Source: Plectrocnemia conspersa (lineage: Eukaryota > Arthropoda > Insecta > Trichoptera > Polycentropodidae). Taken from it: a DNA stretch of 64,000 bases. The stretch covers positions 124,001-188,000 of the forward strand of contig VTFK01000369.1 in the NCBI GenBank assembly GCA_009617715.1, given 5' to 3'. Positions 1 to 12,300 of this stretch are shown here, piece by piece (position 1 is the stretch's first letter; each line of letters starts with the position of its first letter). The translations under genes and the position numbers were made by a program. Below the pieces are notes generated by a model. The model was not told the origin of the DNA. It did not search any database and saw only the letters and a list, made by a program, of their open reading frames with translations.

Positions 1-435
1 GAAATATTGAGTATGAATGTTTTCGTATTTATATATAAGTTAGAAAATAATATGTTAGCAAAATATTTTAATAAGTATTTAATAAGAAATAAAGATGTAC
101 ATAAATATAATACTAGAAATAGAGAAAATTTAAAGATAATTAAGTATAAGAAAACGAGTACGGCTAGGGGAATTATGTACGGAGGTTTTGATTTATATAA
201 TAGTCTTCCAAGAGAAATCCGAAACAGCAAAAATATAGCGGGTTTCATAAATGGAATAAAAAAACACCTTCGTACATATAGAAATAAATTAAAATATTAA
301 GACTTTATTATTGTATATTTTTATTTTTTCTTTCTGTTATGTATTTTTTATATATATTTTATATATGTTTACTTCATTTGTTAGATGTAAAGATTAGCTA
401 TTAAGCTAAATAAATTAATAAAATAAAATAAAATA
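1..435 (+). mobile_element. Non-LTR retrotransposon family A, 3' end (cut by window edge)
   Basis: The open frame at 7-300 reads as the C-terminal tail of a jockey/CR1-type reverse transcriptase ORF. Its core, STARGIMYGGFDLYNSLP then GFINGIKKHL, is the usual end of these ORF2 proteins. After the stop at 298-300 comes an AT-rich 3' UTR ending in a short (AAAAT)n tail at about 418-435, typical of target-primed insertion. The RT core lies left of the window. The same tail, STARGIM followed by a KKHL block, recurs at 19.66-19.97 kb, and a fragment at 29.0 kb, so at least three copies of one family are present. The frame is open here but only about 97 residues are visible, so activity cannot be judged. 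The clade assignment (jockey versus CR1) is uncertain. Confidence 0.75.
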
Positions 436-444
436 AGCTACTAC

Positions 445-890
445 CTACAAGTGCAATTTTTAACTAGCACTCGTTTCCACTTATGCGGACACTTATCTCG
501 CATTTATAAAGTATAAATGTATAATTTATACGAGTGCGTAATCTGTTCATCAAAGTGTTCCAAAATATATACACCGACGGCCGTTAATTTCAATAAATTG
601 AATCGAATCGAGGGAAGCGTTAAAGCTTTTGCGTTTAACTTTTTCATTTCAATATCGGCAATGTAAACGGGCACGAGAGATATTCTCTTGAATTAATTTG
701 AGAGAATTGTGAAACTTAAAAGAGGGACGAGGAGAAGAGAGGAACGGAATTTTACGTGACAGATGGGAATTCGCGACCGTTAATGTATTCGGATTCGAAT
801 AACCCATTAGCGGATTGTGATATGAATTTGAACCGTTTTTCGATTGTTCGAGGCTCTGCGACGTTTTATTTTACGTTCAATTTATCATCT
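445..890. promoter_or_regulatory. CG-richer island 1, candidate cis-regulatory block
   Basis: This stretch is visibly richer in G, C and CpG than its AT-rich flanks. It has no long frame and no TE signature. It contains an 8-bp hairpin (CATTTATA/TATAAATG, 3-nt loop) near 499-517, a CGGCCGTTAATTTC stretch near 578, and several ATTCGA words near 790. Similar islands recur through the window. The regulatory role is inferred from composition only. Confidence 0.3.
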
Positions 891-2165
891 GGGTTATTAC
901 TATTATTAAACCCGTTAATATTTAACATTTAAAGGGAACAATGACACTTGGATTTTAGTAATAAATACTGAAAGCGACACACGTATTATCATATTTTATA
1001 TTTAATATTTTTAATACGTTTTTAATGAATAGGGAATATTAAGCGAAGTGTATATTTTGGTTTTCAATTACATTTCAGATCATTTTCTATCTTATACAGT
1101 AGCATCACTTGTATTAGAACGTAATGCCTGCACTACACTCTCTGGAAGTTGGCCAAGGTTGGCCAAGGACGGAGAATATAGTGGGTTATTGAGATTGAAC
1201 GAATAGCTCGGTTCAATTTCAGTATGCGCGTAGGCGTTCTATGGTCAACACGCATGACGAGCGCTGCATCGTGGTCACATGGTCAAGTTATAATACCACA
1301 TGCTTATCTGGGACTTCAACAGATTCTTGCTGACATCTTTGAATATTTTAGGGCACCAAAAGAGATTGATTATTTCTTTTTGATAGTATATTATTCTAAC
1401 AGATATTGTTATTATATTTTTTTCATGTAAAATTAAATAATTAAAAAATAATTAGTGATACTTGATTTTGTTAAAAAAATCGTTTCGAATATCCTTATGT
1501 ATTTTCCTAGATCGGTTTATATAAATGTCACACCGTAACGAATTCTTATTTAGAATCGATGGCGACAAATTCTAGGATAGTCACACATGTGGTGTTCGTA
1601 TTCTGAAGTATAATTTTTATGCCTTATGACATTTTGCAAAAGCCGGCAAAGATTTTGAGTAAATTTAATATATACGACCGAAAAGTTTTCACTGATATTG
1701 TATTGGTGAGTACCCACACAAACTTTTATAATTATCAGTAGCGTAATTTTAATAATATGACAATTTAAAAATTGCGATTATTTGACACATTTTTCGATCG
1801 CGCGCAAATATGCCAGCTGTACGTGACAGAAGCCGACGTCCGGACGTCATTTAAGGCCGTCGTCTGGACGGCATATGAAATTTGTAGCAGTGTGGCCGCT
1901 ACACGGTTAAAGAAATAAATATTGAATTGAGTACATATACTTGATTAAAAATAAAAATAACTATAATACTCGTAATAAAGATCAAGTGATACTAGGAATG
2001 TGTTCACGTGATAAGCGTAAAACCAGTGAGTGTTTGCGAAACATTTGATAAAAAAATAAACGTGAACAACCCTTATATGTAACTTAAAGAAAGTAGTGTA
2101 CATAGTCATATACCTGGCAAAACCCGTTATAAACCAAATAATACCAATAGGCCAATCGACACAAC
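891..2165. other. No gene seen; short palindromes
   Basis: No coding signal or TE domain was recognised. Small structures are visible: a tandem pair of the 10-mer TTGGCCAAGG at 1149-1168, a perfect 14-bp palindrome GACGTCCGGACGTC at 1835-1848, and next to it a GCCGTC/GGACGGC stem at 1856-1872. The CG-rich spot at 1800-1895 may be the end of an old DNA transposon, but I could not find a partner terminus. Confidence 0.4.
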
Positions 2166-2390
2166 ATCTAAACAGTTTTAGATTAAAGAAGAGTGACACT
2201 CGTTGATAAAATAAAATATTTTTTATGCGAAAAAAAGTCTGAGAGTGCTTCTTATATTCCAGAATGGAAAGTATTCACTTCATTGACGGAACAGAAAAAG
2301 TGATATCGACAGAAAATCTAAACTGTTTAGTATTAAAAATTAAAGAAGAGTTACATTCATTGATCAAATAAAATATTTTTTTATGTGAAA
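2166..2390 (+). repeat. Direct repeat pair, about 70 bp, copies 150 bp apart
   Basis: Copy 1 (2166-2238) and copy 2 (2315-2390) both read ATCTAAAC-GTTT, then ATTAAAGAAGAGT, then GATAAAATAAAATATTTTTTATG with few differences. The second copy carries about 10 extra bases (TATTAAAA). No frame runs through either copy. A local duplication is the simplest reading; the family is unknown. Confidence 0.6.
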
Positions 2391-4125
2391 GATAAGTATT
2401 ATTAAATTGTCATGGAAATTTATTTATATAAAAAAATGATGGAAAAGCACGTGGACATAAATTTAGACTAAAACTTTATGGATGTTCATTTGATCAAAAT
2501 AGTCTTAATATTTATTAATAAATTTGAAAAAAATATTGAGAAATAAGGAAAAATATAAAATTAGAATTTCTTAAAAATAGTCTTTAATAATACTGATTTA
2601 CGAAAAATTCTATGAATTTGTAATATGGATTAACACCACTTTAATGTTAAAATATGTTATGAAAATCAAACATTCTCAACATAGTGAATAAGCACTAATA
2701 AAAATCGTTTTTATTATGCTTTGATCAATTGATAAAAATATGATCTATGAAAGAAATGGAAGATGACTAACTTTACTTTACTATATTTTAATAATTTATC
2801 CTTCTTACTTGTTAAATTATATAATGAAACTAGTTACTTGTTAAATTATATAATAAAACATATACAATATTATTCATAATTAAAAAAAAAATAACCACTT
2901 TAAATTTAAGTGTTAAGATAATTAAACTTAAAAAGCAGTTGTTAACAATATTTAATATTAGGTAATGCTAACATTAATGTTGTTTTTTTTTAATAAATAA
3001 TCACTTCTAAATTTTAATTTTAATGATTCAAAATTTAATTACTTAGAGATAAAATAAAATAATAATTGCCTGTTAAAAATTATTTAACAAAAAAAAAATT
3101 TTGGGTTACCTAATAAATATAAAAAATATTTTTTACCTTGATTAGGTTAGGTTAGAATAATATTGATAGTTTGACTGCATTTTACAATTATTTTATTATT
3201 ACCTACATTTGTATATCTATAGTCGGTTTATTTTTAACAATTCATAACGAATAGCATAACTTGTGTTATAGCACTTTATTTGTTATAATATAAATAAGTT
3301 ACGCTCATATTATGGAATTTCGCAGTAAAGGTTGAAAATAATTGTTATTGTATTTTCTAACGATATTATCGATATTATAGTAAACGAAGGTTTACTTATA
3401 TTGTTTTAATAATGATTGTTTCATTGATGTAATATGTATGATATTTTCATAATATATGAATAAATAAAACAATACATACATACTGAAAAAGTTGTCAGGA
3501 TCAAGCCAATGTCATTCAGATTTTCTGCTGTAAATAAAAAAAAACATTAATTAATTTTTATAATTATTTTTTTAATAAAAACATGATTAAAATTTGAGTT
3601 TTGTTTCTTAAATATAATATATTACAATTTAATTAATTATTATTATACACCCGCTTTAGCCCATTATTTAATTATCTGTACTTTACGATAGATCGTGGCG
3701 TCCTCGAAAATAGCTCCATTCTGAATGAAGCGAATTAATACAAAGTATAATACAGTTCAAGTACGGAGTAGGGTCATACCGTATTTATAACCATTAGTTA
3801 CAATTCATTGCATTCTTGGCGTAGCATCTACAAGATAAAGCACTTTTAAAAATTGTTAAAGGGCGGTGTTGACAACCCATCAATGCTGGACTGAATTTAT
3901 CATACATTTTCAAAGACTCTATGATGACTATGATGTGTAACGTCAAGTTTTGATGTTACAGTCAAATTATTGTTTGTATGGACCCCATACATTAAACATG
4001 TAAAGGAATGTTTTTGTCTAAGGGCTTATTGAAAGTTGTGATAATATGGAGTAAAAGTAGTAGGTAATATACTTACTAGTATGTATTAAAATGATCACAA
4101 ATGTATGAAGATAAACATCAGTTAA
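2391..4125. other. AT-rich, no gene seen
   Basis: Very AT-rich with long A/T runs and no coding signal. It holds a tandem duplication at 2805-2859 (listed separately) and a 14-bp TTAGG-type telomere-like run at 3142-3155, too short to interpret. A slightly CG-richer patch lies at 3640-3900 without recognisable content. Confidence 0.5.
2805..2859 (+). repeat. 29-bp tandem duplication
   Basis: TTACTTGTTAAATTATATAA is present at 2805 and again at 2834, each followed by TGAAAC or TAAAAC, giving a 29-bp period over about two copies with one mismatch. No function is apparent. Confidence 0.7.
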
Positions 4126-4129
4126 AAAC

Positions 4130-4600
4130 AGAATTAAAATTCTTCTTATTATGTTTTCTTCCCTTATATTATATTTGTCAGTTCTCTTTGCAGGAATCAG
4201 CAGTAATCTGCCATTATACTAGCATTCTATTTTCCTTGAAAACGATTTTCTATAATAGTCGTATCTTGATGAAATCTCTCACTCTATTCATCGCTTACTG
4301 CCCCAGATTTTTTGGATAAAAGTCAAGATGCAAATGGAGAAAATTAATTTTAAGTGACATTCTTGCATCCATTTTTTGATAAGAGCTTAATAACTGTTTC
4401 ACTAAATCAGCATAGTTAGGGTCTTTACTATTACCAGAAAAGCCTTTTACTACAGCTCTGAATGACTTCCAGGGAGCTACTACTTCCTTCTTTAAATTTA
4501 GAACATGATTTTGCGTGATCTTTTATTTTCATAATATCATTGCAATAAGTAAAAACAAGATGTTGACGATTCTTAGAAACTTCACTTTCGCATGAAACAG
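4130..4600 (-). pseudogene. Decayed TE-associated arthropod protein (HFLHSHLDFFPENLG-type)
   Basis: Reading the minus strand from about 4490 down, one frame gives EVVAPWKSFRAVVKGFSGN, then KDPNYADLVKQLLSSY, then MSLKINFLHLHLDFYPKNLG, AVSDE, ERFHQD and finally IMADYC. From memory this order matches a protein found in many copies in arthropods and cnidarians, with blocks such as 'HFLHSHLDFFPENLGAVSDE' and 'ERFHQDI..MADYCW'. Its TE class is not clear to me. Here only the C-terminal part survives, with in-frame stops (one replacing the residue after SDE, one before the final Q-R-E) and a disrupted junction at the N-terminal side. No termini were found. I am confident of the family resemblance and not of its function. 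Confidence 0.6.
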
Positions 4601-4849
4601 AATTTGGCAAAGGCTAGGGATTGCCACGGCTATATTGAACACATACAAGCACAAGGTGTGGTAAAATATTCACTTATATTTAACTAGTCTTGTATCGGTA
4701 CTATCCAAATATTATTATCAGATATATACGATATATTTGCGAAAAAAAATCTGTTTAACGCTTTATACTTATTAAATAGTAATAGGGTAGTTCTCCAGAC
4801 TTTATAAATAAACATCCAAAAATACATGTGACACCTTAATAGACAAGAT

Positions 4850-5270
4850 GCGAACCAATTTGCTCAACCATTAGGGGTTTAATGGCGTCGTCGCCATTTC
4901 GCCAATATTCTGCGCACACAGGTCCGGATCGGTCGATTTAATCTTTCAGGGCCGCACTCGAACCGATTGAGATCTTTTCGCGTGCCGTTGCCACGTTTGC
5001 TGTCAACCGGGACGATATATCGCCAGAAACACCTGAGCTACTTGTTACGCTTTCTTTTAACGCGGTATGAAGTGGTGACAGGCGTTTTGCCCCGGGCCGT
5101 GATTTCATTGTGCCAAAACGATTTTCGTGCGAAAATTCCATTTCGTTTTTGTGTGCTTTATTTACATGCGAATGCGGAGAGTTTTCCTATCATACTCGCA
5201 GACGGTGGATTTACCGAAATATATCATACACACGAGACGTAATTTAGACACCGTGTATTATACGGTAGAA
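4850..5270. promoter_or_regulatory. CG-richer island 2, candidate cis-regulatory block
   Basis: A sharp rise in CpG content with small frames open on both strands (4967-5242 plus, 4938-5141 minus), the pattern expected when stop codons become rare by composition alone. No domain is recognisable in either. It includes an ACGATATATCG near-palindrome around 5011 and a CCCCGGGCCGTGATTTCATTG stretch near 5092. I call it non-coding and possibly regulatory. Confidence 0.3.
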
Positions 5271-5279
5271 GGAAACGTA

Positions 5280-8200
5280 TTAGGATGTGTTTTTATTACA
5301 ATGGAAAGAATAATGTTCGTAATGGAATATTCTCATTATTAACTTAAAAATAGATGTTGAAAAAAATAAGTACTCATTTACTTTATCTTGTAAATTTATA
5401 TGCAAGGCCTAAAAATTACAGTTTTTAAATAATAATATAGCAATATACATAATAATAATATGAACTGAGAAGAGCTTTAATGTTCCGTGAATGAAAAAAT
5501 ACGGTGGAGAATTGAAATATGGGATGTAACGGTTTTTGTGACCGTAGTTTTAACTAGATTTTCATAAAACTTTTTTTAAATTAACTTTGTATATATTCTG
5601 AATAAATTTATTGCCGAGTGTATTCCGCAATTTCGTTTCTAAATGGCAATCGTTAAAAAATCTCCTTTTTTGTTATTACCAAAAAAATATATTTTTATAC
5701 TATATTCGATATTTTTTTATACAGAAATCTACCTAATTCACGTAGGCCTTATCAAGAGATTTTTATTTTTTATCAAGATTTTATTCAGTTCATATTGATT
5801 AGATCAATTTTTATGTAATAGGAGAAACATCGTATCAGCTTAAATATTTAAAGAGAAGTTTTCAAGTCCATTATACAATTTATTTATTTAGTAAAGTTGT
5901 AATACGCTTATAGTTACGTTTTTAAGCTCTTTAAACAAATATATTAAAAATTCTTACTTATTTAGATTTTTGATTACACATTTCATAATTTAAAAAAAAA
6001 CGCAGTAATAATTTCAGAATATCTATAATTATGCAATTTTAATTTTAATTTTTTTTCTTGCACATTTATTAGAAAATCAATATTGGCTTTTGCCTATTTG
6101 TTTCCACATATGAACATAGAAAATCTTAGGTTTTATAAATGTTTTTATTTATCTTTAATTTTTATATCCTATTCAATAAAACGTATTTTTCTTAAATAAG
6201 TGTTCTGAAAAACATTGAATTTTGCTAGTTTTTTAATTTAATTTTAACCATATATAAAATAATAAATTTTGAAAGGAAATTAATTAAAATATTTTTTTAA
6301 CATATTTATAGATTTATGTCTAAATAATAATTAATATTTACTTTAGGTCTTATCATATGGTTTATAGTTATTTTTAATGTAAAATTCATAATTAATTAGA
6401 TTTGCTACAGAAAAAACTGTTTGAGCATAATTGAAGCTTAATAAATAAACTTTAGGAGAAATATGCTCACCTTAAATACAAATTTTATTACACATACTAT
6501 TAAAAATTAAGCACAAAGCAAGACAGTTGTTTTATTTTATTATATAATCTATTTGAATTCAATTATTTTACATATAGGTTTAAAAACATATCTAGTTATA
6601 TGTATAATATTATCAAACCTATAGTACATAATTTAAAAAAATAGGAAACGTTTTTAAAAACATTTTAATAGTTTTTTGTAGAGAATTGATGTTCTCCACG
6701 ATGATTCAACAAAACTTATGTAGAGACAAAATATTGTAGTATATAGAAAAATATTATTTCAGCCTAATAAAAATGATACATTTAGAGTAAAAATCAGCTT
6801 CAAGCTTGTAAAATATATAAATATATAAAATGAACAAGTGGAAATGTGCTCTTTGACCACTTAATCGTATACATGGGTTAAAGCTTCACATTTCTATTCC
6901 GGTAGAGCTGGATGGAGGATTTATTTTATATAATATAAATCATCCACTAGACGTGATTTCGATTCGATGTATTTATTATATGTATGGCCGGAAATCACAT
7001 GAGAATATATTTTTACGGAAAAATATATTGGTAAAAAGGACAGATTTTGAGATATTTTTAATTAAAATACTAAAACACGAAAAAGTAACTAAGTGTCAGA
7101 TAATTTAATTTACGTACAAGATCTCTTAACAAAAATAGATTTTTAATAAAGAACAATAGTTAATTATGTATAAAATAGAAGCTTCAAGAAAACCAGCAAA
7201 AAAAATAGTATATAATAAAAACATGTTTTTAGTTAAATTATAGTACTGCTATTAATTCCAGGGAATATTTTAAACATCAATATATCAGTTTATTTAAATA
7301 TGTTAAAACTATAAATAGACTAATATATTTAGTATTATATATTTGTAGCAAATGTATTGTTATATTTACTTTGTAATTAAAATATTATATTTAGATATTT
7401 TCTTTTTATTTTTATAAAAAAAGCTTCATACAAAATATTAATTCTTATCAAAAGTTTATCGAAAAAAGTAACATTAAGCGTACGATGGTTTTGCTGGTGC
7501 ATTGTATTTTAAATTACTTTCAACACATTTTCATCTTTGAAAAGATTAATTATTTTTGTTGAATAAAGAAGCATACGTTTTTTTCACCGACAACTACTAT
7601 TTATAGATTCATGATTTGTTTTTTCAGTAAAAACTGGCTTAATAGTGCGAAGGCGTATTTTTCCTTTAATTAATATGTTATATTTATATAAGACTTGTAA
7701 ATATTATTAACGAAGAAGAAAATTGTATTATTATAAATATACTGCGTTCTATATATTTATATTGATTTGTTGTATTTATTAAAATATATATTTACTCTCC
7801 AATCAGACAAAAAACTTTCTATTTATAAATATAGACTTACATTGTTATTCAAATTATGTATGCATCATATATTTTTATATATCTTAAAATAAGCTTGGAT
7901 AAGGTGGAAATTATTGGATAAATTGATAAAAAAATACTTTAATAAAGATCAACTTGAAAGGCGACTTTAGGGAATATTTCGATATAACAAAACGTCTCAA
8001 GAAAATTCTAAAGATTTTATGCAATAATAAGCTTTTTGATTTATTATTTTTATTGATCTTAGCTTGTTTTAAACATTCGTTGATAAATTATGCAGGGAAA
8101 ATTCGGTCCCCTGTGATTGAAACAACACCAGAATCTAAGATTGTAAGCCCTACCATATTTCAAAAGGAATTAGCAATGGTATTTTAGGAGTAACCAAATT

Positions 8201-9760
8201 TGACCTTTTGCATAAACCGTTTTGTGAATTACAAACTAGGCGGTGGCCCTAAAGGGACGGACAGACAGGTTTTTTTGGACAGCCTATTCATTAATAATGA
8301 GAATAATGCGTATTTCATTTATGTCGTAATAAACAAGAAATATTATTATTATAATAAAGCTAACGTTGTAATATGACATGAGTTAAGCTAATTAGTGTAT
8401 ATTGCAATAGCACGAATCTGTTTGAATAATTAAATTTATAGTTTCTAATACTAATTGGTATTTTTGTATTATTCATAAATAAAAACAGAAATAATGTAAG
8501 TGTTAATTTGCAAAATTGCTTACGTTTAAATATTTTTGAAAGGGTTGGAAGTTAAATGTACAGTTTTACAAGAAAACTAATCGCAAAAAATACGATATTT
8601 TAAATTAACATCATATAATAAACTCATTTTTAAAATAAATTATGTATTATAAATGATTCATGTTAAGAAAAAAAATTTGAGTTTTATCTATTGACTCTAT
8701 GGTTATAGATAAAAAATTAAAACATTACAAAAAAGTCAGACAATAAAATTAATTTATATTCGAAGCTTTATAACAATTTTATAATCAATTTTTCTTAGAA
8801 CAAATTATATATTAATCTGTTTTAACGCGCAGCTTATAATGTTTTGCCATCAGAAAACGTTTCATTTTTCATGGTTAAACTATTACTAATTGCATAGTTT
8901 AAAGTAATAAAAGTTTTCACCTACTTTAAAGATCTTTTGACGAAGTTTTTCTTAAATAATAAATCAGACCAGTGAATTTCTTAGGATGCTATTTTAAGTA
9001 GTGATGTTTAATTATATAGTGGAACACTGATACAAATATACATTTTGTTTGGCTTTTATAAGTAAATTAAATATTCTTAATATTCAGTATTATTGCTAAA
9101 TCTGATCTCTAGTTACAAATATTATTGCGCAATTTCATAACTAATCTAATTATTCTAGTTTTCATGTAAGTATAAACTCTGAATTTTGGTGCTATCACGA
9201 TTGTAGCTTTCTTACAATGTAAAATATTCATTTAAAAAATATTTGTGACTTTCATATCCATTTTTATTGATAGAATATAAATTCATATTAGTTTAATTTA
9301 ATTTTAACTAGAAAAAGGATTACATTATTTTGTATGGAAAACTCTCATTTAAATTTAATTTAATTTGTTGTTATAATGATATCATTGCAATAGTCTATAC
9401 ATTTATTACGCGGATGGATTGTCTTAAATTTAATTATTGAGAAAGTGACGGTTGGGAAGTCTTAACATCAGGCAGATAACATATGTCTTAACTTTATGTA
9501 GGCTGCCTCACCGTATAGGCTCTTACTATCATCTATATTGATTTTTTTGAGTTCAAGGTCTGAAGCATAGTCCGATTTTGAAAGTGTCTAAGCTGAGGCG
9601 GTAAAATCGTGAGTATTTTAATGCACCAGTAGCTTACTTCGAAATAAATATAAAATATCCGTTATTTTTTTAATTCGGTTAAGTATTATTCCACTTAAAA
9701 AAATCTATAATAGTAAATCATTTACCACTAGAAAAAGCAATTCTTACATAAAAAATGTAA
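5280..9760. other. Long AT-rich stretch, no gene seen
   Basis: About 4.5 kb dominated by A/T runs. The only longer frame, 7954-8187 plus, has low-complexity composition and no domain. A mildly CG-richer 100 bases at 8180-8290 and another at 9430-9640 (short words such as GGCTGCCTCACCG and GCTGAGGCGG) could be remnants of old TEs, but I could not classify them. Confidence 0.5.
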
Positions 9761-9769
9761 CAGTCATAT

Positions 9770-9865
9770 TATATGCGGTGACATGCGGTACGCATGCCCT
9801 TATCTCTCGCTCACTCTCGTCACTTAACACGCGAGCGAGCGAAAGAAAAAGTATCTCACCGCACG
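9770..9865. repeat. CG-rich foldback sequence
   Basis: An outer inverted pair GCGGTGA (9775-9781) and TCACCGC (9856-9862) encloses an inner pair CTCGCTC (9806-9812) and GAGCGAG (9833-9839), plus a small CATGCG/CGCATG hairpin. The block stands out as CpG-rich in AT-rich DNA and could be a small MITE. A similar CGCTCGCTC-rich foldback occurs at 23.5 kb. Confidence 0.45.
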
Positions 9866-10928
9866 CACCTGATAAATGTAAACAATATATGTATACATAT
9901 GTATATAGTAACCCTTTCTATTTGTAATATGCACCTGATTGTTACATTATGTCTCTAATCATTGAATGTAATTTTATTTGCTGATTTATTCTTGTTGTGA
10001 GTACATATGTATATGTACACTTACATAAATAGGTAGGACTATACACCTTAATAGATAGGTATGCACAAATGGTAATTTATCTAACGAAATTATTATACGT
10101 TTTTCATACAATTAATATAAAGACATAGCTTATATAAATAATGTCATAAATATTAGATATTTTTTTATATATTTAAATTAAATTAAGAATATCGTGACAG
10201 GTTATCCCGATTCGTCGCGATGGTAAAAAAATGCAAAGTAATATTACAACATACAAAAAATATTATATATGTAAGATATATAAAATAATACATGGAAAGA
10301 AAAACTTTTTGAAATATTAAGACTTAATTATACGAAACGGATCAGCTCCTCGTAGCTGACATTAAATATATGTTTATGCAATGTTAGTGAATTAAGGAGC
10401 TAGATAGCGATAGCCATAGTCAAATGAGGACATCCTGACTTTAACAGACATCAGAAGAGAGCGCAATTGTGATTTTCGAAATGTTCCGGAAGTGTAAAAT
10501 ACATCTATTTTTGGACGACACATTAATGTGTCATATACATAAAGTAAAAAAATGTCCGGTTTTCTAGGCATTTAGAATTTTTAATTTATTATTTTTGTAT
10601 GTTATATGTTATTAGATGTATGTTTTATTTTAAATAATTTAGTTTTTTATATTTAAATGTAAAAAAATATAATGTGTTTTATTAGGAACGTTTGAGAAGC
10701 CGCGCGTGCTTGACGTCTAAGTAGGTAATATATTTGTATGCGTACATAAACAATGATAAAAAGGCATAGCATGGTCTTGTTCTACACTAGGTTAAGAATA
10801 TTTCGGTCTCTCGACAGCTAAGAACCTTTTCTGAACTTTTAAAATCAAGAGGTAGTAGTTAAGGAGAGGGTAATTCGGGGATTCCGAATTATAGATTAAA
10901 TATTTTTGTGAACTAAAGTGTTATAGAG

Positions 10929-11608
10929 CAGTGCTTTTCAACCTTTTTACATCCGTGGCCCGGCGAATATGGGAAAAATATTTTGCGGACCGGCGTCAAC
11001 CCAAAATAAAAATCAATGTTAAAAAGAATTTTATTTAAATGCTATACAATTACAATTTTTTGTTAGTGCGACATCTACTACTGCTTTTTTGCAAGCAAAT
11101 TTGATATATAATACATGGTTGCAGCGTTGTTTCTGAGAGACAAAGCGCTGAACTAACACCCAATCGATTCCTCTGTTTGGTGACACAGATGAAAAAGTCT
11201 TTTCACACAAATATGAAGTTAAAAACACTACCAAGAATTTGATAGCTTTATAACTCAGAGCTAGATATTCTTTATCGAGAGATATCTAGAATAGTGATAA
11301 TGAAGGTATTTAATTTTTGGACACCAGAGTGTCATCAGAAGATAATTCGATCAGCTTTTCTTTTTCACTACTCCTAAAAAGGGATTATTTATCCATAGGA
11401 TCTCTTATGTTGATCTTCACTTTCAGAAAAAATTGTGACCAGTGGCTTATTACTAAATTTTTTTTTAATATTGTCCTTGCATCTACTAAAGCAGGCATAA
11501 CATTCAGTTTCTGGATATTCCCCGAATCTTGTATCCCCGAATCGGGTGAAATCAATAATTTCTTGCGGACCGGTGCCGGTCCGTGGACCATCAGGTTGAA
11601 GAACACTG
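10929..11608 (-). mobile_element. Non-autonomous hAT derivative nested in family B
   Basis: The left end reads CAGTGCTTTTCAACCT and the right end, in reverse complement, CAGTGTTCTTCAACCT, followed on both sides by GGACCGGC-type subterminal sequence. The 8-bp flanks are TTATAGAG (10921-10928) and TTATATAG (11609-11616), a 7/8 match and the hAT-typical length. Removing the element restores the host retroelement reading (LYNT) across the junction, which confirms the insertion. Internally a decayed transposase C-terminus on the minus strand remains, so this looks like an internally deleted autonomous hAT. It runs in the same direction as its host. Confidence 0.85.
11031..11340 (-). pseudogene. 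hAT transposase C-terminal (dimerisation) remnant
   Basis: On the minus strand a frame near 11335 gives EKLIELSSDDT. After a degraded stretch, 11231-11170 gives VVFLTSYLCEKTFSSVSPN, and after a one-base frame change comes KQRNRLGVSSALCLSETTLQ. This matches the C-terminus of BED-finger hAT transposases (ZBED5/FAM200-like), in which an LS-D block is followed by TTYLCE-GFS and then K-RNRL. The catalytic core and BED finger are gone. It lies at the low-coordinate end of the nested element, as expected for a minus-strand gene. Confidence 0.75.
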
Positions 11609-12300
11609 TTATATAGGACATGAATAACTGACAAAGAGAAATGGGTTCTTAATACCAATCCGAGATCTTTAATAGAAGTTTCTTTAGTCAAAATGTTTCC
11701 ACTGAGATCGTATAAATAATCTGATAGCGAACAAGATTGAAAAAATGTCACAGTAGGGCACTATCCAATAGTAATGGGCAGACGATTGCTGAAAGCTCAT
11801 CTCAATAGAGAATTTAAATCATATTGTAGAGAGAAAGAGTCCGCAAAAGATTGAGTTCATTTGCATACAGAAGAAAACTTGAATTTGTAACTGCTGTATT
11901 TGTCATTAATAAATAACGCGAAGACCACATAACCCAGGTTGAACCATTGAGGAACCATTAAAAGGGTAAAATATTATTTTGACAATCGACCGCCATAGGC
12001 TACGAACTGTCTACGATCGCTAATAACCGAGTTAAATCATCCGAGCAACTCATGATAAACCATGTCGAAGGCCTTCTCAAAATCTATATATACGACGTCT
12101 ACTCGTATTCCTGCATCGCAAGATTTTGTCAGTGTTTTGGTGAAAGGTTTGTAACAGTGGAACGGGTGGCTTCATAAGATTCCCATGTCGTCTGGACGAA
12201 GTACCGTTACACGAAATAGCATACTTTATCTCTTTCTTCGTTGCGTACGATACCCCTCCCACTTTTATTTCTAGGGGATCGGCGTCAGTTCTGGATTGTT

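Larger units (their letters stand above)
10165..12300 (-). mobile_element. Non-LTR retrotransposon family B, decayed, split by a hAT insertion
   Basis: Read on the minus strand this is a 5'-truncated, frameshifted jockey/R1-type element. In order: RSTVTNL near 12.16 kb; RVDVVYIDFEKAFDMVYHELL (RT motif A) near 12.1 kb; a PTVTFFQSCSL then KETSIKDLGLVL block at 11.64-11.75 kb; a 680-bp hAT insertion; then LYNTLVHKN, KVQKRFL (about 10.83 kb), and AIAI-LLNSL (about 10.4 kb). Each block has a counterpart in the same order in the copy at 39.6-41.06 kb (VVYTDFEKAFDKVNH, STKDLGVTF, LYDTLVRSIL, KVQRKFL, AKAIYLLNS). The 3' UTR ends in a stem-loop at 10191-10223 also seen in the other copy. It cannot encode a working protein. 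Confidence 0.8.

Noticed and set aside
3142..3155. TTAGGTTAGGTTAG resembling the insect telomere repeat
   Set aside because: Under three units; such runs are common in insect genomes and do not indicate a telomere or fusion point.
7954..8187. 77-codon plus-strand frame
   Set aside because: AT-driven composition and no similarity I can recognise.
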